DNA of 55,358 nucleotides from an uncultured Lachnospiraceae bacterium (GCA_944384125.1 CALWSF010000024.1:1-55358); one strand, 5' to 3'; positions 33,809 to 42,556 are shown, counted from the first letter of the stretch. Notes: generated by a model not told the origin, from the sequence alone. Numbers and translations: made by a program.

Positions 33809-34453
33809 ATGAGCAATCAGAATCTTATTATAACAATTGAGCGTGAATACGGAAGCGGGGGCCGGATAGTGGGGCAGAAGCTTTCAGAGGAGCTTGGACT
33901 GCATTTTTATGATGATGACATTCTGAAGGTCGCCTCGGAAAAAAGCGCTGTGGGAGAGCAGTATTTTCGTCTGGCCGATGAAAAAGCCGGAAATAATCTT
34001 TTCCATAAGCTGGGCGGAGGAAAAAAGGTGGATATTTTTTCGAGTCCTTCGCCGGATGGCAAACTGACCTCCCCGGAAAATCTTTTTAAATTTCAGGCAA
34101 TGGTTATCCGGGAGCTGGCGGAGCAGGAGCACTGTGTATTTGTGGGACGGGCTGCCGGGTATGTGCTTGATCAGTATGAGGAGATAGAACGCCTTGTGCG
34201 GATTTTTGTCTATGCTGATAAAGTTAAAAAGGTACAGCGGGTTATGGAAGTGGACTGTATTGATGAGGAAAAGGCAAAGAAGAGAATCCGGAAGATTGAG
34301 CGGGAGCGAAAGGATTATTACCGCTATTTTACCGGAAGCGAATGGCATAATATGAAAAATTATGATCTGCCCATCAACACGACGCGCCTGACACTGGACG
34401 AAACAGCGGAGCTTATAAAAGCGTATGTCCGGCTGAAAGGGTATATTGCCTGA
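33809..34453 (+). CDS. cytidylate kinase-like family protein
   Basis: A 214-residue P-loop protein of the cytidylate kinase-like family (PF13189 type), not the essential Cmk. The nucleotide-binding region reads IEREYGSGGRIVGQKL, and a C-terminal RDYYRYFTG-like segment (ERKDYYRYFTGSEWHN) is characteristic. The substrate is unknown. ATG at 33809 follows GAGAGGAGGAT. It lies 23 bases after the AlkD-like gene. Confidence 0.88.
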   Translation: MSNQNLIITIEREYGSGGRIVGQKLSEELGLHFYDDDILKVASEKSAVGEQYFRLADEKAGNNLFHKLGGGKKVDIFSSPSPDGKLTSPENLFKFQAMVIRELAEQEHCVFVGRAAGYVLDQYEEIERLVRIFVYADKVKKVQRVMEVDCIDEEKAKKRIRKIERERKDYYRYFTGSEWHNMKNYDLPINTTRLTLDETAELIKAYVRLKGYIA

Positions 34454-34531
34454 CCTTTAACCGCATCTCGACGAGCGCCTTCTCTTGTGATATACTGTTT
34501 ATCAGTATGTTTACGGGAGGAGGCGTTTTCT

Positions 34532-37285
34532 GTGGATGAAAAAGAAGCTGAAAAGCCGGTAAAAAGGATATGTGTCGGTCTTCTTGCCCATGTGGATGCA
34601 GGTAAAACAACTTTATCGGAAGCAATGCTCTATACAGGAGGAATGATTCGGAAACTGGGACGTGTGGACAGGGGAGATGCATTTCTGGATACGTATGAGC
34701 TGGAAAAGAAGCGGGGAATTACTATTTTTTCCAAGCAGGCGGTACTGTCGTGGAATAATATGGCTGTTACGCTCCTTGATACACCGGGTCATGTGGACTT
34801 TTCCGCAGAGATGGAGCGGACTCTTCAGGTACTGGATTATGCGGTTCTTGTGATCAGCGGTTCAGACGGTGTTCAGAGCCATACGAGAACGCTGTGGCGT
34901 CTGCTGGCGCGTTATGATATACCGGTATTTATTTTTGTCAATAAAATGGATCTGGCTGAAGAGAGAAAAGAAGAACTTCTGTCAGAGCTCAAAGACAAGC
35001 TTGATGGCAGCTGCGTGGAATTTGGAAGTGCAGATAAAGAAAGTTTTTTTGAAGAGATAGCTGTCTGCAGGGAGGATGTGCTTAATCAGTTTTTGGAGAC
35101 AGGTATGATAGATGACAGCACGATACAGGAACTGATAGCAGAGAGAAAGCTGTTTCCCTGCTTTTTCGGTTCAGCTCTCCGCCTGGAGGGAGTGGAAGAG
35201 CTTCTCAGAGGGCTGGAGACGTATGCACGCATGCCGGAGTATTCCCGGGAATTTGGGGCCAGAGTATTCAAGATTGCCCGGGACGGGCAGGGCAACCGTC
35301 TGACGTACATGAAAATCACAGGAGGGGTTCTTCATGTCAGAGACATGGTGGGAGATGAGAAGGTAAGCCAGCTGAGGATCTATTCAGGGGAAAAATTTGA
35401 GGCAGTAAAAGAGGTTTCTTCCGGTATGGTCTGTGCGGCTGTCGGTCTGTCCGAGACCAGTCCCGGTCAGGGAGTTGGAAGCTGCAGGGGCATGTCAGTG
35501 CCGGTTCTGGAGCCGGTACTGACGTACCGTGTAGAGCTTCCGGAGGATGTAGATGCGGCTTCTGTTCTTCCAAGGCTTATCCAGCTTGAAGAGGAGGAAC
35601 CGGAGCTCCATATTGCCTGGGAGGAAGAAAAAAAGGAGATACACGCTCAGATAATGGGGGAAATCCAGATGGAAATCCTGAAAACCCTGATTAAAGAGCG
35701 GTTTGGTATTGATATTAAATTTGGAGGCAGAAGCATCGTCTACAAGGAAACCATAGGAAATACAGTGGAAGGCGTCGGTCATTATGAACCGCTGCGCCAT
35801 TATGCGGAGGTGCATCTGCTCCTGGAACCGGGGGAGCCGGGCAGCGGGCTGACAATTGCCAGTGCCTGCAGTGAGGATGTTCTGGATAAAAACTGGCAGC
35901 GTCTTGTGTTCACGCATCTTGAGGAGAAAGAGCACAGAGGAGTCCTTACGGGGGCGCCTGTGACGGATATAAAAATCACTCTGATGTCCGGACGCGCCCA
36001 TGTGAAGCACACAGAGGGAGGCGATTTCCGCCAGGCTGTTTACCGTGCTGTAAGGCAGGGGCTTCGCCAGGCTGAGTCGATTCTGCTGGAACCGTATTAT
36101 CAGTTTACTCTTGAGGTTCCGGAAAAGCTGGTGGGCCGTGCAATGACGGACATGGAGCGGCGTTCGGGAACATTTGAGCCTCCGCTTATTGAAAACGGAA
36201 TGGCTGTGCTGACGGGAACAGCCCCGGTTTCATCACTTGACGGGTATCAGACAGAGGTTTCGGCGTATTCCGGGGGAATGGGACATCTGATGTGTTCCTT
36301 TAAAGGATATGAGCCCTGTCATAATGCCGATGAAGTCATTGCGGCGGCCGGCTATGATCCGGACGGAGATCTGGACAATCCGTGCGGCTCTGTCTTCTGC
36401 ACTCATGGGGCTGGTTTTGTGGTAAACTGGGATGAGGTAAAAAATTATATGCATCTTCCCAGCTGTCTGGGCCGCAGCCAGTCGGATGGAGAGTCAGAAC
36501 GCCGCATCGAGCAGGGGGCGCGTTCGTCTGATGGAAGGGGCGGGGAGACCCGTGAGGAGAGGTGGCTTGGTACAGAGGAGATAGATGCAATTCTGGCCAG
36601 CACATATTATGCCAACAGACGCAGCGACAACAAAAAACAGACGGTAAGACGCGGTGTGGGAGCTGTGGGAAACCGCGTGTACCGGGGCGAAACTGCTGCG
36701 CAGGAAAGCCGGGACCAGAGCGGAAAGCCCGGTAAGGAAGGTGCAGCAAAAAAGAAAGAGCAGGAGCAGAAAAAGGAATATCTTCTGGTTGACGGTTATA
36801 ATATAATTTTTGCCTGGGAAGAGCTGAAAGAACTGGCAGATATAAATATTGACAGTGCAAAGGGAAAACTTCTGGATATTCTCTGCAATTATCAGGGCAT
36901 CAGAAAATGCAGCCTGATTGTTGTTTTTGATGCTTACCGGGTACAGGGGCATCCCACGGAAATATTTGATTATCATAATATTCATGTGGTTTATACAAAG
37001 GAGGCTGAGACAGCCGATCAGTTTATCGAAAAGTTTGCTCATGAGAACGGAAAGAAATATTCCGTAACGGTGGCCACTTCTGACAGGCTGGAGCAGATCA
37101 TTATACGGGGACAGGGATGCGGTCTGTATTCTGCGAAGGATCTTAAAGAGGAGATCGAGCGCGCAGGAAAGGAACTGCACGCCGGATATGTGTCGGGAGG
37201 TCCAAGAGGCGGGAAAAATTATCTTCTGGATGGTGTTTCAGAGGAGATACTGCGCCAGGCAGGAAAAAACGGGGCGGACGCGTAA
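34532..37285 (+). CDS. TetM-like translational GTPase fused to a C-terminal NYN (YacP/Rae1-like) nuclease domain
   Basis: A 917-residue fusion. Residues about 10-680 are an EF-G/TetM-type ribosome-binding GTPase with G1 AHVDAGKTT (19-27), G2 RGIT, G3 DTPGH (84-88), G4 NKMD (137-140) and later EF-G domains. About 680-745 is a Lys/Glu/Gln-rich linker. Residues about 749-885 are a NYN/PIN-like domain with LVDGYNII, VFDAYR, TADQFIEKF and ATSDRLEQ, retaining the acidic metal-binding residues. In Bacillus the related YacP (Rae1) cuts mRNA in the ribosomal A site. Ribosome-linked mRNA cleavage or rescue is inferred. Calling it tetracycline resistance would be unsafe. The GTG at 34532 follows GGGAGGAGG. 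Confidence 0.88.
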   Translation: MDEKEAEKPVKRICVGLLAHVDAGKTTLSEAMLYTGGMIRKLGRVDRGDAFLDTYELEKKRGITIFSKQAVLSWNNMAVTLLDTPGHVDFSAEMERTLQVLDYAVLVISGSDGVQSHTRTLWRLLARYDIPVFIFVNKMDLAEERKEELLSELKDKLDGSCVEFGSADKESFFEEIAVCREDVLNQFLETGMIDDSTIQELIAERKLFPCFFGSALRLEGVEELLRGLETYARMPEYSREFGARVFKIARDGQGNRLTYMKITGGVLHVRDMVGDEKVSQLRIYSGEKFEAVKEVSSGMVCAAVGLSETSPGQGVGSCRGMSVPVLEPVLTYRVELPEDVDAASVLPRLIQLEEEEPELHIAWEEEKKEIHAQIMGEIQMEILKTLIKERFGIDIKFGGRSIVYKETIGNTVEGVGHYEPLRHYAEVHLLLEPGEPGSGLTIASACSEDVLDKNWQRLVFTHLEEKEHRGVLTGAPVTDIKITLMSGRAHVKHTEGGDFRQAVYRAVRQGLRQAESILLEPYYQFTLEVPEKLVGRAMTDMERRSGTFEPPLIENGMAVLTGTAPVSSLDGYQTEVSAYSGGMGHLMCSFKGYEPCHNADEVIAAAGYDPDGDLDNPCGSVFCTHGAGFVVNWDEVKNYMHLPSCLGRSQSDGESERRIEQGARSSDGRGGETREERWLGTEEIDAILASTYYANRRSDNKKQTVRRGVGAVGNRVYRGETAAQESRDQSGKPGKEGAAKKKEQEQKKEYLLVDGYNIIFAWEELKELADINIDSAKGKLLDILCNYQGIRKCSLIVVFDAYRVQGHPTEIFDYHNIHVVYTKEAETADQFIEKFAHENGKKYSVTVATSDRLEQIIIRGQGCGLYSAKDLKEEIERAGKELHAGYVSGGPRGGKNYLLDGVSEEILRQAGKNGADA

Positions 37286-37300
37286 ATGCGTCCGCCTTTA
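37273..37300 (+). terminator. Rho-independent terminator overlapping the end of the GTPase-NYN gene
   Basis: A perfect GGCGGACGC/GCGTCCGCC stem with loop GTAAAT, followed by TTT. The last codons and the stop lie in the 5' arm and loop. Confidence 0.88.
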
Positions 37301-37316
37301 AAAACGTGAAGACATA

Positions 37317-38201
37317 TCAGGTTTCGGAACCCTCGATTTCATGAACGGTTTTTTTCAGCTGCTCAATGAGGAGAGCGGCCGCAGGCGATGCCTTTTTCAG
37401 GGAAGGAATGCAGATCCCCAGAAAGCGTTCAATAGGGGGATTCAAGGGGAGGGTGGCCACGCCCTGTGAATTGCCGCGTATTACCAGCTCGGGAAGAATA
37501 CATATGCCCAGATTGTGGCTGGCCATTGCAATCATGGAATATGTATTCAGGGAAGAAAAACTGGGAAGAGGCGGGGCAATATTGAGGCTGTAAAACTGTC
37601 GGATCAGATCCTCTTCTCCCTTTTCTTCTATATATGGGATATCATTCAGATTCTGCAAGTCGAAGCTGCTTTCTTTGGCGTAGGGAGATGCAGGGGAACA
37701 GACTGCCAGATACGGTTCCCGTTTCAGAGGAATCCAGTCCATTTTCGAGTCATCCGAGAAACTGCAGATTCCGAAATCAATGCTTCCTGCCTCCAGCCAG
37801 TTTTCAATATCCTGAAGATTCCCCTCTCGTATTTCTACCATCATATGGGGATAATCCTGATAAAACTGTTCCAGAGCGGAGGGGAGCCATTGTACGGACG
37901 CGCTCAGATAAGTGCCAATGCTGATGTGTCCCGTCTGTATGCCCCGAATGGCCGCAGATTCCTGTTCAAAAGATTCCGCAGCAGACAGTATCCGGCGGAC
38001 ATGGGGAAGAAGCAGGCTTCCGTTTTTGGTCAGTGTCAGTCCCTTCTGCGTGCGGGAAAAAAGAGGAAATCCCAGCTCTTCCTCCAGATTTTTCAGAATA
38101 TGGCTGGCGGCAGACTGGGTGTATTTATTTTTCTGTGCGGCACGCGTGAGGGTTTTTTCTTCTGCAATTGATAAAAATAACCGCATGTCTTTAAGATCCA
38201 A
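37317..38201 (-). CDS. LysR-family transcriptional regulator
   Basis: A 294-residue LysR regulator. The N-terminal winged helix (about 1-60) contains TRAAQKNKYTQSAASHILKN, and the rest is a periplasmic-binding-protein-like effector domain (about 88-290). It starts with TTG at 38201, with AGGAGG nine bases upstream on the coding strand. It is divergent from the alanine/glycine:sodium symporter and separated by about 500 AT-rich bases, so the symporter is a likely target. Confidence 0.93.
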   Translation of the reverse strand: MDLKDMRLFLSIAEEKTLTRAAQKNKYTQSAASHILKNLEEELGFPLFSRTQKGLTLTKNGSLLLPHVRRILSAAESFEQESAAIRGIQTGHISIGTYLSASVQWLPSALEQFYQDYPHMMVEIREGNLQDIENWLEAGSIDFGICSFSDDSKMDWIPLKREPYLAVCSPASPYAKESSFDLQNLNDIPYIEEKGEEDLIRQFYSLNIAPPLPSFSSLNTYSMIAMASHNLGICILPELVIRGNSQGVATLPLNPPIERFLGICIPSLKKASPAAALLIEQLKKTVHEIEGSET

Positions 38202-38228
38202 AATATTTTTCCTCCTGTGTTAATTTTT

Positions 38229-38263
38229 ATCCCCCGTTAGAATATTATTATATTGGGGGTATT
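38229..38263. promoter_or_regulatory. inverted repeat, possible LysR operator
   Basis: ATCCCCC and GGGGGTAT flank an AT-rich centre (AATATTATTATATT). The repeat lies 28 bases upstream of the lysR start, where autoregulatory sites usually lie. Assignment is by position only. Confidence 0.4.
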
Positions 38264-38578
38264 ATATCACAAATGTGAAAGAAAAGATAGAAATATAGAA
38301 TGGAAAAAACATATATCATAAAAACATTGAAAAATATTTCATTTTTGTGAAAAATCAACAATTAATATTCACATGAAAAAAAGAAGACGGTTTGAACGGA
38401 ATAATGAACTGCATTCTGAAAAAGAACGACACAAAGAGAATGGATTTACAGTGTTAAATTGTGCTTTTTATACAATCAAAAATGACACTTTGGGGGAGAT
38501 AATAGTGCAATGTTTAAAAAATGACATGAAATAGGAGCTAATCATGAAAATATTGCATGATGATTGTGCTGAATTTCA
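38264..38578. other. AT-rich noncoding stretch upstream of the symporter
   Basis: No convincing gene is seen. A 12-codon ORF (38543-38581) behind AGGAG could encode the peptide MKILHDDCAEFH, but it precedes the symporter promoter and is not supported further. The region is otherwise rich in short A and T tracts. Confidence 0.4.
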
Positions 38579-38607
38579 TTGAACAAATTTCATTGACGTG
38601 ATATAAT
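38579..38607 (+). promoter_or_regulatory. sigma-A promoter for the alanine/glycine:sodium symporter
   Basis: TTGAAC (38579-38584), 17 bases, TATAAT (38602-38607). Confidence 0.8.
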
Positions 38608-38616
38608 TTCCCCAAA

Positions 38617-38670
38617 AGCAAGTTTTTTTTTGAAAAAAATGAAAAAACTTGCTGGCCAAGCGCGCGGCCA
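38617..38670 (+). other. two adjacent hairpins in the symporter 5' leader
   Basis: AGCAAGTTTTTT pairs with AAAAAACTTGCT (38617-38653), and TGGCC pairs with GGCCA around AAGCGCGC (38653-38670). They occupy most of the leader of about 80 bases and stop just before the ribosome-binding site. They may stabilise the mRNA. No known riboswitch class is recognised. Confidence 0.6.
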
Positions 38671-38696
38671 ATAAAAAAAAGGGGGAAAAATTAAAC

Positions 38697-40193
38697 ATGC
38701 TTGAAAGTATTAACAATGTTGTTGGTATTTTGAACGGTCCTATTTGGGGCGTCGGAATGCTTGTTCTGATTGTAGGTAGTGGTCTTTACCTTACAATTGG
38801 TTTAAAAGGTTTCCAGTTCGTTCACTTCAGAGATATGTGGAGCCGTATCATCGATAAGCAGGATTCGGATTCAGGTATTTCTTCATTCGCATCATTCTGT
38901 ACGACGATGGCGATGCGTGTTGGTACCGGTAACGTAGCCGGTGTTGCCGTAGCTCTTTATATGGGTGGTCCTGGTGCTCTTTTCTGGATTATCCTTGCCG
39001 GTATGACAAACTCAGCAGTATGTTTCGCAGAGTGTTCTCTGGCAGTTCTTTACAAGACACGTATTGATGGTCAGTACCGTGGTGGCGGTGCTTACTGTGC
39101 AGAGAGAGGTCTTGGCTGGAAGAAATACGGTGCGTTCATGGCTCTGATCCTGATGATCGGTACATCCATGTTCATGCCCGCAGCTGCAACCTACACGATT
39201 GCAGACGGTTTCAAACAGGCTCTTAATATCCCGATGTGGGTAAGTGCTCTTGTTGTAGCCGGTATTATGGCAGTTGTAGTTATCGGTGGTGTTAAGAGAA
39301 TCAGTGCTGTTGCTTCTCTTGTCGTTCCTTTCATGGTAACTGTTTACCTGATTGCTACAGTTGTTGTTCTTATTGTTAACATTACAGAGATCCCGAGCCT
39401 TGTTTACAACGTTGTAACAAGTGCATTTGGTAAGAACGCAGTCTTTGGTGGTACAATCGGTATTGCAATTCAGCAGGGTGTTAAGAGAGGTACATTCTCC
39501 AGTGCATCTGGTATGGGTGAGGCTTCCCCGACAGCAGCTGCTGCAGAGACCAGCCATCCGATTAAACAGGGTATGGCTAACGCAGCCGGTGTTTGGCTGG
39601 ATACAGTTATTGTATGTACAGCTTCCGGTCTTATGATGCTCCTTACAGACTGCTTCAACACACAGTTTGGTTATGTTGGAAGCGGTGCTGCAGAGCTTCC
39701 GCAGCTTGCAGAAGAAGGATACAACGGCGTTCTTTTTGTACAGCTGGCTTGCCGCACTGTTATGGGTGGTATTGCTCCTCTGTTTATCGCTATCATGCTG
39801 GCTCTGTTCTCCTTTACCTGCCTTATCAGCTACTACTATGAGGCTGAGACGGCTGCTATGTACCTGTTCCAGGGCGAGGAGAAAGAGGGAATCCGTAAGA
39901 CAGTTACCTGGATCATGCGTATTGGTATGCCGATCCTGATCTTCATCTGGGGTAATATTGAGTCCGGTCTTGCATGGAACCTGTCCGACCTTGCTCTTGG
40001 TAGCTGTACATGGATCAACATGCTTATCGTTCTGATTCTGTCTCCGAAGGTATTTGCACTTTACAAAGACTATGAGGAGCAGATGAAGGCAAAGAAAGAT
40101 CCGTACTACAATCCGGATAAGCTTTGCTGGAAGGGCGTAGATGCTGAGATGTGGAAAGATATCAACAAGAAACACATCGCTAACGATAAATAA
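38697..40193 (+). CDS. alanine/glycine:cation symporter (AGCS family)
   Basis: A 498-residue membrane protein of the AGCS family, importing alanine or glycine with Na+. Diagnostic segments are SGLYLTIGLKGFQF, the RVGTGNVAGVAVAL signature near residue 80, and RGTFSSASGMGEASPTAA in the middle. About ten helices are visible. ATG at 38697 follows AAGGGGGAAAA. Codon use differs from neighbouring genes, with strong preference for GGT, GTT, CTT, GCT and AAC, the pattern of a very highly expressed gene in such bacteria. Tandem hairpins terminate it. Regulation by the divergent LysR protein is likely. Confidence 0.94.
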   Translation: MLESINNVVGILNGPIWGVGMLVLIVGSGLYLTIGLKGFQFVHFRDMWSRIIDKQDSDSGISSFASFCTTMAMRVGTGNVAGVAVALYMGGPGALFWIILAGMTNSAVCFAECSLAVLYKTRIDGQYRGGGAYCAERGLGWKKYGAFMALILMIGTSMFMPAAATYTIADGFKQALNIPMWVSALVVAGIMAVVVIGGVKRISAVASLVVPFMVTVYLIATVVVLIVNITEIPSLVYNVVTSAFGKNAVFGGTIGIAIQQGVKRGTFSSASGMGEASPTAAAAETSHPIKQGMANAAGVWLDTVIVCTASGLMMLLTDCFNTQFGYVGSGAAELPQLAEEGYNGVLFVQLACRTVMGGIAPLFIAIMLALFSFTCLISYYYEAETAAMYLFQGEEKEGIRKTVTWIMRIGMPILIFIWGNIESGLAWNLSDLALGSCTWINMLIVLILSPKVFALYKDYEEQMKAKKDPYYNPDKLCWKGVDAEMWKDINKKHIANDK

Positions 40194-40241
40194 TTGTTGA
40201 CAGCTTCGCATTTTAAGAGAGTGCATTATACATAATTATAT

Positions 40242-40297
40242 AAAGAGGATGTCTTGGGACTGTGAATCGCAAATTCGCAGGAAGACATCCTCTTTTT
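40242..40297 (+). terminator. Rho-independent terminator after AGCS gene
   Basis: AAAGAGGATGTCTT pairs with AAGACATCCTCTTT, with an inner stem GCGAA/TTCGC, and ends in T residues. A second hairpin, GGCACTGC/GCAGTGCC (40307-40330) followed by TGTTTTG, backs it up. Confidence 0.92.
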
Positions 40298-40385
40298 GAT
40301 TTATACGGCACTGCTGGGAAGCGCAGTGCCTGTTTTGTTGTTGAAAAAACTGGAAATGTTATGGTCCGTGTCTGTGTTTTCTGAT

Positions 40386-40403
40386 GATAGGTAAATTACT
40401 ATC
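40386..40403. promoter_or_regulatory. short inverted repeat upstream of the CHR pair, possible LysR site
   Basis: GATAG-GTAAATTA-CTATC, about 85 bases before the first CHR gene. The size and AT-rich centre suit a LysR-type site. The convergent LysR gene at 41653-42528 is the candidate regulator. Confidence 0.4.
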
Positions 40404-40487
40404 GGATTGATTAAAAAGAAGTATTTTACATATCAGGAAAAGATGTGTATGATTGGGATAGAAAATTTAGTAAGGAGGAAACACAAA

Positions 40488-41084
40488 ATGAACGGAAAGA
40501 GGGATAAGAAAGACCTGTGGATTCTGTTTAAAACAATGTTTGTTTTAAGCGCATGTACATTTGGCGGTGGCTTTGTGATTGTATCGCTGATGAAGAAAAA
40601 GTTTGTGGAAGAACTGGGATGGATTGATGAGAACGAAATGCTGGACATCACAGCAATAACCCAGTCCTCCCCCGGACCGCTGCCTGTTAATGCATCTGTA
40701 ATAATCGGATACCGGATATACGGAGTGCTCGGAGCGCTTACGGCGGTACTGGGAACAATAATACCGCCCATGGCGATCATTTCTCTTATATGTGTGTTCT
40801 ACACACAATTTCGTGAAAATCCGTATATTGCAACGGCTCTCCAGGTTATGCGGGCTGGTGTGGCAGCAGTTATTGTAGATGTGACATGGAGCCTTGCAAA
40901 AAACGTGTATGGCATGAAATCAGTATTTTACACAGGGCTGATGGCAGTAGCATTTGTGGGAGCATGTTTCCTGAATGTGAGCGCTATGGTAATAATTTTA
41001 ACCTGTCTGGCAATTGGAGTGATTAATGTAATCATCACACTGCCCGCAGTAAGAGGAGGAAAACGTCATGAGTCTGCTTGTTAA
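40488..41084 (+). CDS. chrA: CHR-family (chromate-type) transporter, N-terminal-half-like protein
   Basis: A 198-residue single-domain CHR protein. It contains the family motifs TFGGGFVIVSLM and TAITQSSPGPLPVNASVIIGY, and about five hydrophobic helices. Short CHR proteins occur as adjacent pairs that work together as a full-length ChrA would. In anaerobic gut bacteria the true substrate is often unknown; sulphate or other oxyanions are possible. AAGGAGG precedes the ATG. It overlaps the second CHR gene by 17 bases. Confidence 0.92.
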   Translation: MNGKRDKKDLWILFKTMFVLSACTFGGGFVIVSLMKKKFVEELGWIDENEMLDITAITQSSPGPLPVNASVIIGYRIYGVLGALTAVLGTIIPPMAIISLICVFYTQFRENPYIATALQVMRAGVAAVIVDVTWSLAKNVYGMKSVFYTGLMAVAFVGACFLNVSAMVIILTCLAIGVINVIITLPAVRGGKRHESAC

Positions 41085-41652
41085 ATTATTTTTTGCATTT
41101 ATGCAGGTTGGTCTTTTTTCGGTCGGCGGCGGATATGCTGCAATTCCGCTGATTCAGGCACAGATTGTAAATATACATGAATTAATGACGATGGAGGAAT
41201 TTACGGATCTGATTACGATTGCGGAGATGACTCCGGGACCTATTTCAATTAATTCCTCTACTTTTGTGGGAACACGTCTGGCAGGTTTTGGCGGCGCTGC
41301 ACTGTGTACGCTGGGATGTATTATTCCTTCTTTCGTTATATGCCTTACACTGGCACACTTTTATTATAAATATCGTTCTTTCTCAGGTGTGCAGACAGTT
41401 CTGGCCGCTCTTCGTCCGGCTGTGGTAGCTCTGATTGGTTCGGCCGGACTTTCCATTTTGCTGCTGGCACTTTTTAACAGCGATCTGAACGGTGTAAGAT
41501 TTTCAAATCTCCGGATAATTGAACTTGTGATTTTTCTGCTGGGATTGTTTCTTCTGAGAAAATATAAAGATAAGGTTGGAGCTATCCGAATTATTCTCGG
41601 CTCAGGAGTGGTCGGAACAGCTGCTTATCTGATATGCGGTATGCCTGTATGA
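41068..41652 (+). CDS. chrA: CHR-family (chromate-type) transporter, second half
   Basis: A 194-residue partner of the preceding CHR protein. It shows the parallel motifs SVGGGYAAIPLIQAQIV and TIAEMTPGPISINSSTFVG. The site AGAGGAGG lies inside the end of the upstream gene. Its stop codon faces that of the convergent LysR gene in the loop of a hairpin at 41639-41664. Confidence 0.92.
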   Translation: MSLLVKLFFAFMQVGLFSVGGGYAAIPLIQAQIVNIHELMTMEEFTDLITIAEMTPGPISINSSTFVGTRLAGFGGAALCTLGCIIPSFVICLTLAHFYYKYRSFSGVQTVLAALRPAVVALIGSAGLSILLLALFNSDLNGVRFSNLRIIELVIFLLGLFLLRKYKDKVGAIRIILGSGVVGTAAYLICGMPV

Positions 41653-41664
41653 TTACAGGCATAC
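41639..41664. terminator. hairpin enclosing the two convergent stop codons
   Basis: GTATGCCTGTA pairs perfectly with TACAGGCATAC around TGAT. The TGA of the CHR gene is in the loop, and the TAA of the LysR gene begins at its edge on the other strand. There is no T tract, so pausing or read-through limitation is as likely as full termination. Confidence 0.6.
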
Positions 41665-42528
41665 CCCGCAGACAGAAGCGAACTGTCTGAGTTCGTCAGA
41701 AATGTATTTGTCTTTATGAAATACGAAGCGGATATCACGGGTAATATGAATATCCTTCAGCCTGATCTCCACAAGGAGTCCGGAACGGATTTTATCCTGC
41801 ACAAGCATGCGGGATAAGACAGCCAGTCCCCTTCCATGAATAACTGCATTCTCAATGGCCTGCGTGTTAGTGCACGTCCAGGCCTTTGTTACTTCTATCT
41901 GATTCTTTCGGAGAAATTTCTCAAACTGATTTTTGTCATTGCTGCCTGACTCGCGGGAAATGAAAAGCTGTCCGGCGAGATCCTGGACGGTAAGCTCGGA
42001 AACTGAAGCCAGAGGATGAGTGGGAGATGCGACAACGACCAGTTCATCATCACACACCTTATGGCAGATCAGATTCCTGTCCAGAATTTCTCCCTCTACA
42101 ACACCGGCATCCAGTTGGCTTTCCAGAAGAAGTTTTTCAATATGACTTGTATTATTCACAGTAACACGCACTGATATATCAGGATTCTGCGCCTGTATTT
42201 TATCGAGATAGGTATCCAGAAGGCAGGTCCCCACAGATACGCTGGCCCCTATGTGAAGGGTGCGGTGGCGGCCCTGCGTTGTGAGTAAATGATCAATATC
42301 ATCATAGGTGCGCAGAAGATGATATGCGTATCCAAGCAGTTTTTCGCCGGTTTCAGTAATATAAAGCCTTTGTGAGAGCCGTTCGAAAAGCTTTACGTGG
42401 TACTCCTGTTCCAGATCGGCGATGGCCTGACTCACAGAAGGCTGTGAGATAAAAAGTCTTTTTGCTGCAGCATGTGTATTTTTTTCTTCTGCAACAGCAA
42501 TAAAAATTTTTATGGTTCGCAGTGTCAT
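41653..42528 (-). CDS. LysR-family transcriptional regulator
   Basis: A 291-residue LysR regulator with an N-terminal winged helix (AAKRLFISQPSVSQAIADLE at about 20-40) and a two-lobed effector domain. It lies 28 bases after the GntR gene on the same strand, probably in one transcript, and converges on the CHR pair. Control of the CHR transporter genes is a reasonable guess from position. Confidence 0.92.
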   Translation of the reverse strand: MTLRTIKIFIAVAEEKNTHAAAKRLFISQPSVSQAIADLEQEYHVKLFERLSQRLYITETGEKLLGYAYHLLRTYDDIDHLLTTQGRHRTLHIGASVSVGTCLLDTYLDKIQAQNPDISVRVTVNNTSHIEKLLLESQLDAGVVEGEILDRNLICHKVCDDELVVVASPTHPLASVSELTVQDLAGQLFISRESGSNDKNQFEKFLRKNQIEVTKAWTCTNTQAIENAVIHGRGLAVLSRMLVQDKIRSGLLVEIRLKDIHITRDIRFVFHKDKYISDELRQFASVCGVCL

Positions 42529-42556
42529 GACAACCCTCCTGAGGCTGATACGTTGA

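Noticed and set aside
34532-37285. Annotation as a tetracycline resistance gene
   Set aside because: The TetM-like part supports a ribosome-binding GTPase only; the extra nuclease domain and chromosomal setting argue against a dedicated resistance determinant.
38543-38581. 12-codon leader-like ORF MKILHDDCAEFH
   Set aside because: It has a ribosome-binding site but lies upstream of the symporter promoter, and no attenuator follows in the right place.
39012-40226. 404-codon minus-strand ORF opposite the AGCS symporter
   Set aside because: It is an open shadow caused by the symporter's strong codon bias; the product is a Thr/Asn/Cys-rich sequence with no recognisable domain.
40488-41652. A frameshifted single ChrA gene
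   Set aside because: Each half has its own strong ribosome-binding site and complete CHR motifs, and paired short CHR genes are a known arrangement.
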